Assembly: GCA_947458095.1 (NCBI GenBank)
Contig: CANGYO010000007.1
Location: 1 to 37,172, forward strand
Direction: 5' to 3'
DNA from: Vampirovibrionales bacterium
GTDB lineage: Bacteria; Cyanobacteriota; Vampirovibrionia; Vampirovibrionales; JAJTHC01
DNA: 37,172 bases
Positions 24,465 to 33,260 of the stretch are shown here, piece after piece. Each line of letters opens with the position of its first letter. Within the stretch, counting starts at the first letter, position 1. The translations under genes were made by a program, and so were the position numbers. The notes beneath the pieces are model-generated. The model was not told where the DNA came from, did no database searches, and saw only the letters and a program-made list of their open reading frames with translations.

Positions 24465-26216
24465 CTAGGCGTCATTTGCTTCTCTCTCTAATTGATCCAA
24501 TGGCGTATGTTGAGGCAGGCGTCCCTTGGCGATATGTGTATCCCAGCCTTTAAAGCGTGCTTCCGCGACCTGGCGAGCATGTTCAATGGCGTTGGGCGTT
24601 TGGAACCAATGCGTTGTCTGTTTGTTATTGAAGCTCTCTTCAAAAGACTTACGTGCCAGTCCTGCTGTGGTGACTCCTGAAAATGCCATAAAGGCAATAT
24701 TCGCCAAATACGCCACATAACGAGGGGTAAGACTTAAATCACTACCGACCGCCGTTAAAGCACTCAATAACGCCCCAAGACTACCCGTTCCCACCAAGGC
24801 GGCATTGAGGCGAGGTGTAATGGCATGATCCAACTTTAAGCCTGTCGGATGAATATTTAAAGGGTTACCATTCCCTTCTTTCAAAAGAATAGGCAAGAAC
24901 ATAAGGTTCGCTAATTGAGGAATCACGGAAGACGCATTGGCGACGAGTTCCACGGTATTGGCGTGTGTTTTGGCAAAAGGATCTTCCGTTTTCGTAGAAG
25001 GGGGTTGATCGACGGATTCATTCGCCGTCATGCCTTGATCGTTTTTAGCGTGACTCTTCTTGTAAACTTGCTTGCCTCCTTCAGCGAGCATCGCTGCCGA
25101 AAGCATGACTAAGGGCAAGACAGAGCCTATCGCCAAAACGTAAGATGCCGAGTTCGGCATGCTGATTTCAGTACCTTTTAGGAACTCTCGACGGGTGGTA
25201 AACATCAAGGCATCGTGAGCAAAACGCCAGTCGGTCGCCATTTTGCCGACCATCCAGCCCAACTGTTTGGCTCCCGCAATGCTTGAAGCGGTGAACGAAG
25301 GCAATAGGTACTTAATGGATTCAGGCAAAGGCATCTTTTTAAAAGCAGGCGTCCACGCATCCATTAAAGGTAAATACGTTTCATAGTATTTATTGCGAGC
25401 CAAGCTTGCCATACTACCAGGGTGAGCCATGTGCATAAAACCCTTGTAGTCGGCTTTAGTGGCAACAGGCAAGATTTTGCTAGGCTGTTTTTTCGCTAAA
25501 TATTCAGCATAATGGGCTTTGGCTCGATTAGACAGGGGTCTTAAATAGGCAGGGTGCGGGAACTCGTCAAAACTATTCCACTTAGAGCCTTCGACTGCTT
25601 TGAAAAACTCTTTATTCGATTTAGACATTTGCGAGACGTTGACTTGATCCATATGCGATTGCGTTAAGGCAGAGCCTCCCATGTAGAGAGACGTCCCCGC
25701 CACAAACATGGGCAAACGAGCCACAGGTGGTACAAAACATGACGCCAAGTTCACCAAGCTTCCCAACACATTAAAGGGTTGCGGCACTTGATCTAAAACA
25801 GGCGCCCTGAGTACAGCCACCATATTCTGCGTAAAAATGCCCGCATTGGCTATTGCTAAGGCATAGCGTCCTAAGGTTCTAAACTGCTCTTCTTTTTTAG
25901 AATTGGCAGGTAAGGCTTGAATAGCGGATTCCTGCTTCTTTTTCTTTTCGTCTTTCTCTTTTTGGACTTTGGCAGGGGGCGGTGGAAGGGGCTGACGTTT
26001 TGTTTGTTTAGCCAAGTCTTCAGGACTTAGTTCCCAAAAGCTTTCAGGTGTGCTTTCCACAGGACGGGTTGGTTCAGACAAGCTACTGGCCGTATACTGA
26101 AACGCCGCAGGTTTTTTAGCGTTTAGAAAAGGAGTTTGTGGATTCACGGAAGGATTCGCAGAAGCACTTAAAGTTGATGGAGGTGCTAAGGTGGAGAATG
26201 AGAGGTTACTAGACAT
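24465..26216 (-). CDS. Unknown multi-pass membrane protein, second gene of the giant-protein pair
   Basis: The start is ATG 26216 (583 residues). AAGGAGGTGCTTT, the best ribosome-binding site in the window, precedes it, and the ATG overlaps the last 8 nt of the upstream gene. A longer frame to 26306 is rejected. Residues 1-33 have no charged residue and are Ser/Pro/Asn/Thr-rich. A Lys-rich segment (~85-120) follows. Hydrophobic stretches include FNVLGSLVNLASCFVPPV, YVLAIGSVLPLVMLSAAML, NLMFLPILL, LNAALVGTGSLGALLSAL and YVAYLANIAFMAFSGV, for about six membrane segments. I recognise no family. Coupling to the 1256-residue protein suggests a complex. Confidence 0.65.
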   Translation of the reverse strand: MSSNLSFSTLAPPSTLSASANPSVNPQTPFLNAKKPAAFQYTASSLSEPTRPVESTPESFWELSPEDLAKQTKRQPLPPPPAKVQKEKDEKKKKQESAIQALPANSKKEEQFRTLGRYALAIANAGIFTQNMVAVLRAPVLDQVPQPFNVLGSLVNLASCFVPPVARLPMFVAGTSLYMGGSALTQSHMDQVNVSQMSKSNKEFFKAVEGSKWNSFDEFPHPAYLRPLSNRAKAHYAEYLAKKQPSKILPVATKADYKGFMHMAHPGSMASLARNKYYETYLPLMDAWTPAFKKMPLPESIKYLLPSFTASSIAGAKQLGWMVGKMATDWRFAHDALMFTTRREFLKGTEISMPNSASYVLAIGSVLPLVMLSAAMLAEGGKQVYKKSHAKNDQGMTANESVDQPPSTKTEDPFAKTHANTVELVANASSVIPQLANLMFLPILLKEGNGNPLNIHPTGLKLDHAITPRLNAALVGTGSLGALLSALTAVGSDLSLTPRYVAYLANIAFMAFSGVTTAGLARKSFEESFNNKQTTHWFQTPNAIEHARQVAEARFKGWDTHIAKGRLPQHTPLDQLEREANDA

Positions 26217-29200
26217 AAAGCACCTCCTTCTTTTTAAGGGCTTCCGTATTTTCTGGCGTGGATGGCTTTTGAGGCGTTGATAAAGGATCCACCGTGTAAG
26301 TGTCATTCAATAAAGGATGCGATGCTTCTTTTTCTTCCGTTTCCACATCTGTTTTCGATTCGTTATTTCTTTCCCAATTGTTCAGTTTTTGGTAACGTGC
26401 ATGCTCATTCAGTTGGAAGTAGGTGACCCCTACCCCAATGGCTCCGCCCGCAGCTGCAAGTAAACCACCTGCTTCAGCGGACTTCATCGCAAAGGCGGGT
26501 AGACGAAGGAGGGCTTGGTGAATGGGGTGATACACGTTTCGTTTAATGGCTTTGCCTGTGCTGTCCATGACTTCATGTAATTTAGGGCGGAATTGATCTA
26601 AGGTGTAGCCCATATGGTAAGGCATCCCCATGGAAAACGCCCCACGATTTTCAAAACCAGGGATCCTATCTAAGAAAGCGGTGGCAAGATGGCTATTTTT
26701 CAAGAAGCGAAGTACGGGGTTAATTTCACCATGCACGAAGGCTTTAGCGAAGGCATCTCTCATGTGTTTATGCCCCACATCATCGGCGTAAAGAATGCTC
26801 GGTTTAATGGCATCGGTGAAAACTTTTTTCGCCAATTGACGATATTCGTCTTCCGTAAATAAGTGACCTGCTTCATAACCAAAGGCTTCTAAGACCTCTT
26901 TATTCCCTGTCCCAATCAGTTGTATACATTTTTCAGGCTTGGGCGTAGAGGCTTCAATTTCTTTAGTGATTCTTTTAAAGGCTTCTTCAATTTCTATTCG
27001 TTCAAGGTCTTCTGCACTTTTTTTACGAATGGCGGCGATCTGGTCTTTTGATTTATTCGTTTCTTTTAGCAAAGCCGCTTCGATCTTCTCTGCTCTATAT
27101 TGTTTTAAGTTTTGTAAATTGCCTTGTTCATTAGTGGTCACATAATGGTAGCGTAAGGGTTGTGCCAAGCATTGTTGTCTTACCGTAGCAATGGCTTCTT
27201 TGATATAGGCTTCATCAAAGCCATGTTGACGCAAGATGTTGCCTTCGCTGGCAATTTTTTTGGCAGAATCGTTGTCAAAGTTCAAGACCTCAATCATCAT
27301 GCTGAACATTTTGGTGTCGTCAATCATGCCTCGCACGACTTCACTGCTGTTATTGGCTCGCAACAAAGCTAAATCGATAATCGCTCGCATATCGCTACCA
27401 GAACTGTCGCCTGCCATGTGAGTACGGCGAGAGAAGTTGACTATATTATTGACGGCACCTTGTTTGTTAATCGCTGTACCAACAACCGCTTCCGTGTAAG
27501 ACCCTGTGGGGTCGTACAAGAAAGTAAAGCCATAATGTTCCGCAATCAGTTTAGCGGTTAGGGTTTTGTCATGTAAGTGCTTGAAGTCATCTTTTTTAGC
27601 AACGGATTCCATTAAATGGTCAAAGGCTTCGTAGGTCAAATCACCGCCCGAGTTATTCATCATATTGAATAACGCCAAACGAGGGTCTTCTAATTTATAG
27701 CGAAGTTCTGACGACGATGAATTGATTTTCATCATCAACATATTGAGTTTTTCAAGCTGAGCTTTGACTTCAGGCTTTTCAGCGGCTTGCAAGAAGCGGT
27801 TGTACATATCCGCCTTACCTGATTCCAGTGTCCCTGTTTTGGCGTCTGATTCAAAGCCATGAGGCACTTTATCTTGCTGTTTCGCAACGTTTTCCCATGT
27901 GTCATACACCCCTTGCAAGTGGGCTGTAATGGTATGCACCGTCAAACATCCGAAATCAACGGTGTTGATTTCTTTGAGCAGGTCTTCAATATCTGTTTTT
28001 TTAAGCTTGCCTTGTGCTTCTAGTCCTTGAAGTCTTTCTATTTCATCCATGAACTTTCTGCCCATGGGAATCACCCCTTCAGGTGTTATTCCGTCAGGCT
28101 TTTTACTCAAGGATTTATTCGTATAGGCTTCAACCTGCTTCGCCCGATCTTCATTGATCATGGTCTGCCCCTGTGAACCTTTCACCTTTTGCAAGTGAGG
28201 AAGTGCTAAAAATTTATGATCGGTTTCGTCTAAGTGACGGGTACGGTGAGCAATGATCGCCAATACTTTAGAAAAATCGCCATGATTCGGGTGCTTCTTA
28301 TTCACATCCAATTCATTGAGCATGTGTAACGCATCAATGGTGAGTCGATCCATTTCCAAAACCCAGGCATGAGGCATCGCCATGGCAGGCTTACCAAACT
28401 TTTCGCCTTTTTCATTAGGCATGTACATGTCCATTTGGTTGACCCATTTGGCACATTCATGGGGGTCTTTCGCATTCCATTTCTTGAGATCAAAACCGTC
28501 TTCTGGCTTATGGCTCTTAATCCAAGCCAGTTCTTGCGAACTTAACCGTTCTGATCGCCAGTTGAGGTGATCCGTAATCAGTTCTTTATCATAATGCTTA
28601 TAATTACCCTTAAACTCCACCACACGAGGCAAAATATCTTGCTTGGTGAGGTCATGAATCAACTTCTGAAGTTCACGCATTTCATAGGTATTCGAATAAC
28701 CTAGTTCAATCATTTGCTGCGGGTGGTAAATCTGTTTGTCTGCAACGACTCTCCCCGAATACCCATTTATATTAAACAGGTACTGCAAGGCTAGATCAGG
28801 GCGACGATCCAAACCCAGCATAGAGTAAAAGTCATGTTGGCCTTGTAAGTTAAACTTGTGGGGTTTGACGCCTAAGCCTAAGACGTCATTGGTAGGAATG
28901 GCTTCTGAAATTTCATTGACCGTGGCACCTGCACGAGCGGTGTTGGCACTTTCAATGGCAGAAAGCAGCATATATTTGATCTGTTCATCACTCATGTGAG
29001 GAAAGGCCTTGTCTGTATTGTCTGCCCACACATTGAGGTAAGCTTCTAACTGCGGTTCAGTCATTTCGGAATGCTTATAAAAGCCTAAGTCTAACAACTC
29101 TTTAATCATCGCCTTGGTGCTAAAGCGAGGATCATCTTTATGTTGATGCGAATAATTCAACGCTTCACGACTCTTCACATTAAACGCCATAGTCACATAA

Positions 29201-29979
29201 TGGGCTAAGCGGTCTTTCGCGGAGATATTGGGTTCCACACCACAGGTGGCCGTCGCAAAGTTTTTAAAGACTTGGGTGCCATCCATGTCTTGCAGACGGT
29301 GAGTTTCAAGTCCATACTTCAAGCACATCGCTTCCATGAGCACTTGTTGCTTCAAACGAGCAACGGCGACTTTTCTATTGGTTTTTGGATTAAAATGTTT
29401 GGTTAAAAAATATTGAACCGCAGGCAAGGCTTCAAACCACTTATCGCCTTCAGGGGTTTTAAACTTTGCCAAAATGCTTTCCGCATGTTTGACTTTTTGT
29501 GCATATTCTTCAGGCGTATATTTGGATTTTTCCAAATCCTTAATCATTAACTTGTCAACAAAGGCTCTGTCTGCTTCATTCATTTCACCTACCGCTAAAC
29601 GGTTTAACGCCCCTGGCAAATGCACCAAAGCATAAGCTGCTGGAATGGTGAGGTATCCAAACAAGCTAGGGGGAATATGAAGCAAGGGATTCTTTTGTTT
29701 CTCTTCATCGGTGGCTCGAACAGGGTAGCCTGAACCATTGTTAGGAATCGGTAAAAAAGGGTGCTGGCTTTCAGGGGCATCCATATCTAAAACACGTATG
29801 CAATTGTAATAAAGCGAAGCACTTTGAGCAAAACCACTGCGTTGAAGCTGAGGTATCCTATTTTGCGACACTAGCTCATTGAGCTTCGCCAAACGTTTTT
29901 TCTGCTCTTCAGCACTCACGCCAGCAGGCTTGAGTGTAAAGGGGTTTTGACTTGTAGAAGCAGAAGAATTAAGTGCCAT
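26209..29979 (-). CDS. Unknown 1256-residue protein, first gene of the giant-protein pair
   Basis: ATG 29979 is preferred: AAGGA lies 13 nt upstream and GGGG closer. A frame from 30057 has no ribosome-binding site and adds 26 basic/aromatic residues. The product starts with an uncharged Ser/Thr/Asn-rich stretch (first charge at 17). It then runs for over 1000 mostly helical, highly charged residues. One weak hydrophobic segment lies near 120-140 (LFGYLTIPAAYALVHLPGAL) and one near the C-terminus (GGLLAAAGGAIGVGVTYF). A long charged coiled-coil-like stretch is present around 985-1030 (KIEAALLKETNKSKDQIAAI region). No catalytic motif is evident. Its stop overlaps the start of the 583-residue gene by 8 nt, indicating coupled translation. 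Confidence 0.65.
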   Translation of the reverse strand: MALNSSASTSQNPFTLKPAGVSAEEQKKRLAKLNELVSQNRIPQLQRSGFAQSASLYYNCIRVLDMDAPESQHPFLPIPNNGSGYPVRATDEEKQKNPLLHIPPSLFGYLTIPAAYALVHLPGALNRLAVGEMNEADRAFVDKLMIKDLEKSKYTPEEYAQKVKHAESILAKFKTPEGDKWFEALPAVQYFLTKHFNPKTNRKVAVARLKQQVLMEAMCLKYGLETHRLQDMDGTQVFKNFATATCGVEPNISAKDRLAHYVTMAFNVKSREALNYSHQHKDDPRFSTKAMIKELLDLGFYKHSEMTEPQLEAYLNVWADNTDKAFPHMSDEQIKYMLLSAIESANTARAGATVNEISEAIPTNDVLGLGVKPHKFNLQGQHDFYSMLGLDRRPDLALQYLFNINGYSGRVVADKQIYHPQQMIELGYSNTYEMRELQKLIHDLTKQDILPRVVEFKGNYKHYDKELITDHLNWRSERLSSQELAWIKSHKPEDGFDLKKWNAKDPHECAKWVNQMDMYMPNEKGEKFGKPAMAMPHAWVLEMDRLTIDALHMLNELDVNKKHPNHGDFSKVLAIIAHRTRHLDETDHKFLALPHLQKVKGSQGQTMINEDRAKQVEAYTNKSLSKKPDGITPEGVIPMGRKFMDEIERLQGLEAQGKLKKTDIEDLLKEINTVDFGCLTVHTITAHLQGVYDTWENVAKQQDKVPHGFESDAKTGTLESGKADMYNRFLQAAEKPEVKAQLEKLNMLMMKINSSSSELRYKLEDPRLALFNMMNNSGGDLTYEAFDHLMESVAKKDDFKHLHDKTLTAKLIAEHYGFTFLYDPTGSYTEAVVGTAINKQGAVNNIVNFSRRTHMAGDSSGSDMRAIIDLALLRANNSSEVVRGMIDDTKMFSMMIEVLNFDNDSAKKIASEGNILRQHGFDEAYIKEAIATVRQQCLAQPLRYHYVTTNEQGNLQNLKQYRAEKIEAALLKETNKSKDQIAAIRKKSAEDLERIEIEEAFKRITKEIEASTPKPEKCIQLIGTGNKEVLEAFGYEAGHLFTEDEYRQLAKKVFTDAIKPSILYADDVGHKHMRDAFAKAFVHGEINPVLRFLKNSHLATAFLDRIPGFENRGAFSMGMPYHMGYTLDQFRPKLHEVMDSTGKAIKRNVYHPIHQALLRLPAFAMKSAEAGGLLAAAGGAIGVGVTYFQLNEHARYQKLNNWERNNESKTDVETEEKEASHPLLNDTYTVDPLSTPQKPSTPENTEALKKKEVLYV

Positions 29980-30155
29980 AACCCCAGTGGGTTCCTTGTT
30001 TTTTCTAAAAGAGCGAGAAAAGGCTTTTTCGTTGAAAAAAAGAGAAATGAAAGGCAACTGAAAAAAGCAGAAATAAGGCTCGTTTAGATCTATGTGTACA
30101 TGAAAACCAAAAGTAGAAATATGTGTTTAAGATGAAAGGATTCATCCATGCTTCA

Positions 30156-30183
30156 AGTATACCTATAAAACAAGAAGGGTCAA
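30156..30183 (-). promoter_or_regulatory. Sigma-70-type promoter of the giant-protein pair
   Basis: On the minus strand TTGACC (30178-30183) and TATACT (30156-30161) are 16 nt apart, each one mismatch from consensus. The predicted start (~30149) leaves a 5' UTR of about 170 nt to ATG 29979. Confidence 0.6.
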
Positions 30184-30237
30184 CCACTTTTTCACACTTT
30201 ATATACAGGGATTAAACCCTAAAAGAGAGAGAGAAAA

Positions 30238-31428
30238 ATGCCTATCCTTCCAACAACCCCTAATGTTACTATGCTTCCTAGCACAACCGCTAATGCAAGT
30301 GTTTCTTCTTCTGTACCTGCTTCTAACCAATTTGGTGTGAACAATTTAGGAATACCTTCAACGCAACCTTTCAACGGTAACTTAGGAAGCTTTAATGATC
30401 TACAATCTTTACAAACCTATTTGAATTCATTACCTAAACCTACTACAACAAATGGTTTTCCTTCATTCCCACCACCTACACCACCACCTGTCAAGCCTCC
30501 TGTAGTGCCAAGTGAAGAAGCCGTAAAAAGTATGACTTCTTCTGTTACAAGTTCAACAACGAGTCTTAATTCATTAAAAGCGCAATTACCCATTTTACAA
30601 CAAGCTTTCAATACGGCAAAAACCGCACTGACAAATGGCATACAAACCGTTAATAAAGATAACGCTTTAAAATCTGGCGGACTTGTACAAAATTATAACA
30701 AGGCTTATGATGCTTTACTCAAAATTAACGAAGACATCGCAAACCAAACCAGTGTGTTGAATGCAGTTACAACTAAACTCAATGAATTAAAAAGTAATCC
30801 TGATTTGGCTTCAAGATATTACGCCTACACCAATAAAACCAGTGCTTTAAAACCTTAAGATTATGCTAGATTTGATGCAGAATCTAGTAGAGATTTATTT
30901 GCTCGTAATTTAGAATCGGATAAAGCCGAAGTTGCTTTTATTCAAGGTCAGTCTGCTGAATCTACAAAACTTCGTAATTTGGCGAAGGCAAAAGGTTTGG
31001 ATTGGTTCTCAATCGCTGTTATGAATGGAAGTGAGTGGGAAGGTGACCTATCTCAAGCACAATCTTTCCAAACAAGTACAGCAAAAAACTTAAAGACTTA
31101 TACAGACAAGCTAACCGCTTATAAAACGAATCCTGCACTTGCCGTTTCTGACGCAAAAACAAAACAAGCCGATAGTCTTAATAGACTTTCAGGAGCTTTT
31201 AATAGCTTAGTGACAAGTACAAATGCAACAACTAAAGCAAAAGCCACGACCGATTTAGCAACAGTAAAAGGACTATTAAACAACCCCAACCGTAATTTTG
31301 GAGACACCGAAAAAGCGGTAAGTTCTTTATGGGCAAAATTGGATCAACGTTCCAGTTATACAGGAAATGGTCAAAGCACTACTATTTATAGTTATAGACC
31401 TGATTACGGTTATCAGTTTATGTCTTAA
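30238..31428 (+). pseudogene. Unknown protein gene interrupted by one in-frame TAA
   Basis: One reading frame runs from ATG 30238 to TAA 31426-31428 and is broken only by TAA at 30856-30858. Upstream the frame ends TSALKP; downstream it continues at once as DYARFDAESSRDLFARNL with the same composition and helical pattern. The two parts are therefore most simply one 396-codon gene with a nonsense change. Residues 1-53 have no charged residue and are Ser/Thr/Asn/Pro-rich. A Pro-rich segment (~80-95) and long amphipathic helices follow. The region is AT-rich relative to its neighbours. GAGAGAG precedes the ATG, and a strong terminator follows at 31461. No family recognised. Confidence 0.65.
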
Positions 31429-31460
31429 TACTTGCTTGATTTAAGTAATTAAGCAATTTA

Positions 31461-31488
31461 ACAAAAGGCTAGTTCGCTAGCCTTTTGT
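31461..31488 (+). terminator. UUCG-capped terminator hairpin
   Basis: ACAAAAGGCTAG (31461-31472) and CTAGCCTTTTGT (31477-31488) form a perfect 12-bp stem with a TTCG tetraloop. The T-run is inside the 3' arm. Confidence 0.8.
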
Positions 31489-31493
31489 GCGTC

Positions 31494-31521
31494 TTGCAGA
31501 AACGCCTGTTTCAGCTAGACT
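31494..31521 (+). promoter_or_regulatory. Putative promoter giving a leaderless radical SAM transcript
   Basis: TTGCAG (31494-31499) and TAGACT (31516-31521) are 16 nt apart. A start 7 nt after the -10 falls on the A of ATG 31528. No Shine-Dalgarno sequence lies before that ATG. Confidence 0.4.
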
Positions 31522-31527
31522 AAATGT

Positions 31528-33210
31528 ATGAAAATGCCCCCACCTTCCACCAGCGAAACCTACTTATATAAAGTCACCCAAGCCAAAAGCCCCGATGCCT
31601 TCAACATTGCGTGGTGCTACCCCGCCAGCTACGCCATTTCCATGGCAAGTTTGGGCTACTTGATGCTGTTTGCTCGATTAGACCAACACCCTGAAACATC
31701 CCCCCAACGCTTCACCACAGAAGATTACGGTAAAACCGCCCACCTTAAACAAGTGGACGTCATCGGTTTTTCCTTTTCCTTTGAACTCGATATTTTAGAG
31801 ATTCTGCGGTGTTTTCAAGCCGAAGGACTCCCCTTACGCAGTGAAGATCGTGGGGAAGACTTCCCCCTCGTCTTTGCAGGAGGGCCCGTGCCGTCGACCA
31901 ACCCCGAACCCTACGCCCCCTTTCTCGATTTCTTTTTAATCGGCGACGGCGAAGAACTGTTGTTGAAAACCATGCTTCACCTCAAAACGCATCGACACTT
32001 GCCCAAGCGTGAACGGCTTAAACGCTTGGCTCAAGAGGTGGAAGGCGTTTATGTGCCGTGTTTTTATGAGGTTAGCTACGGCGAAAAAGATGAGTCGGGT
32101 CACGCCCCCCTTTTAAGTATGACCCCGAATGAAGCAGGCATTCCACCAACAGTGAAGCGTCAAAGCTTTCAAGGCTTAGATTTTGATGTGGCAACCTTGC
32201 CGATTCTAAGCGAAGCCAGCGTCTTTGGTAAAAGCTTCTTGGTGGAAGTCATGCGAGGCTGTTCGCATCGATGCCGTTTTTGTTTGGCGAGCTATTCCAC
32301 CTTGCCTGCTCGACCCGCAGGCTTAGGTGCCTTAAAAGAAGCCGTTGAAAAAGGCTTACAATACACCAACGAACTTGGGCTGGTGGGAGCCTTAATTGCG
32401 GATCACCCTGATTTTGAAGATCTTTGCGACTTCATTCGCCACAAAGATGACCTGCGTGTCAGTTTTGGTGCCTTACGAGCCGACACCTTGACCCCTGCCA
32501 TTTGCGAAACGTTGGCTCGTAGTGGTAGCACGAATGTGACGCTTGCCATTGAAAGTGGATCCCCATGGTTGCGACGTCGCATCAATAAAAATCTCAAGCA
32601 GGAAACGATTTTTCATGCGGCGGAACTGGTGGCTCAATCGGGCTTGAAAGGCTTGAAATTGTATCACATGATTGGCTTGCCTGATGAAACAGACGCCCAC
32701 TTGGAAGAAAGCATTCAACTGGTGAAAGCCTTGCATAAGGCTCATCCACAACTCAAGCTTTCGCTGGGCTGTTCGACCTTTGTGCCTAAGGCGTGGACGC
32801 CCTTTCAGTGGATGCCTCGCTTGTCGACCGCCGACCTAAAAAAGCGTATGGCGATCTTGCAAAAAGGGGTCGTGCATAATGCCGAGTTCAGACCTTCCTC
32901 CCCGAAGTGGGACACCTTTCAAGCCATGGTGAGTCGTGGCGACAGGCGTTTGGCGCCTTTTTTAGAGCGGTTTACGGCGTTGGGCGGAACGCATGGCCAT
33001 GTGAACCGTGCGATGAAAGAGTTGGATCGTGAAGGGATTAATGTGCCATCCGCGGCGTGGTATGGGGAGCGTGAGCGTCCAGAACATGAGCTATTGCCGT
33101 GGGATGTGCTAGAACAATCGGTGAGTAAATCGATTCTATGGAAGGAAGGTTTGATGCCTCCTGCCTTGAAAAATCATACGTTTCACAACAATAATACGGC
33201 AGTATTTTAA
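31528..33210 (+). CDS. Radical SAM protein with B12-binding-like N-terminal domain
   Basis: The 560-residue product has an N-terminal region (~25-180) with GFSFSFELDILEIL, FPLVFAGGPVPSTNPEPYA, FLIGDGEE and GVYVPCFY. This is the pattern of the TIGR03960-type radical SAM family whose N-terminus resembles a cobalamin-binding fold. The core has the cluster motif C-x3-C-x2-C at C245, C249 and C252 (GCSHRCRFC), then VTLAIESGSPWLRRRINK and GLKLYHMIGLPDETD. The fused DUF2344 domain found in some relatives is absent. Substrate is unknown; some relatives act in tRNA or small-molecule modification. No Shine-Dalgarno is visible. It converges on the LCP gene, with a shared terminator between. Confidence 0.85.
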   Translation: MKMPPPSTSETYLYKVTQAKSPDAFNIAWCYPASYAISMASLGYLMLFARLDQHPETSPQRFTTEDYGKTAHLKQVDVIGFSFSFELDILEILRCFQAEGLPLRSEDRGEDFPLVFAGGPVPSTNPEPYAPFLDFFLIGDGEELLLKTMLHLKTHRHLPKRERLKRLAQEVEGVYVPCFYEVSYGEKDESGHAPLLSMTPNEAGIPPTVKRQSFQGLDFDVATLPILSEASVFGKSFLVEVMRGCSHRCRFCLASYSTLPARPAGLGALKEAVEKGLQYTNELGLVGALIADHPDFEDLCDFIRHKDDLRVSFGALRADTLTPAICETLARSGSTNVTLAIESGSPWLRRRINKNLKQETIFHAAELVAQSGLKGLKLYHMIGLPDETDAHLEESIQLVKALHKAHPQLKLSLGCSTFVPKAWTPFQWMPRLSTADLKKRMAILQKGVVHNAEFRPSSPKWDTFQAMVSRGDRRLAPFLERFTALGGTHGHVNRAMKELDREGINVPSAAWYGERERPEHELLPWDVLEQSVSKSILWKEGLMPPALKNHTFHNNNTAVF

Positions 33211-33220
33211 AGAGTTTTCC

Positions 33221-33252
33221 GTATACCCCCTCCTAAAATTAGGAAGGGGTAC
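33221..33252. terminator. Terminator hairpin between convergent genes
   Basis: GTATACCCCCTCCTAA and TTAGGAAGGGGTAC can pair with small mismatches around a 2-nt loop. It sits between the radical SAM gene and the LCP gene and could stop transcripts from both. U-tracts are poor. Confidence 0.5.
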
Positions 33253-33260
33253 AAAATCAA

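Noticed and set aside
26217-26306. Extended N-terminus for the 583-residue protein
   Set aside because: It would overlap the upstream gene by nearly 100 nt and bypass a perfect Shine-Dalgarno at the internal ATG.
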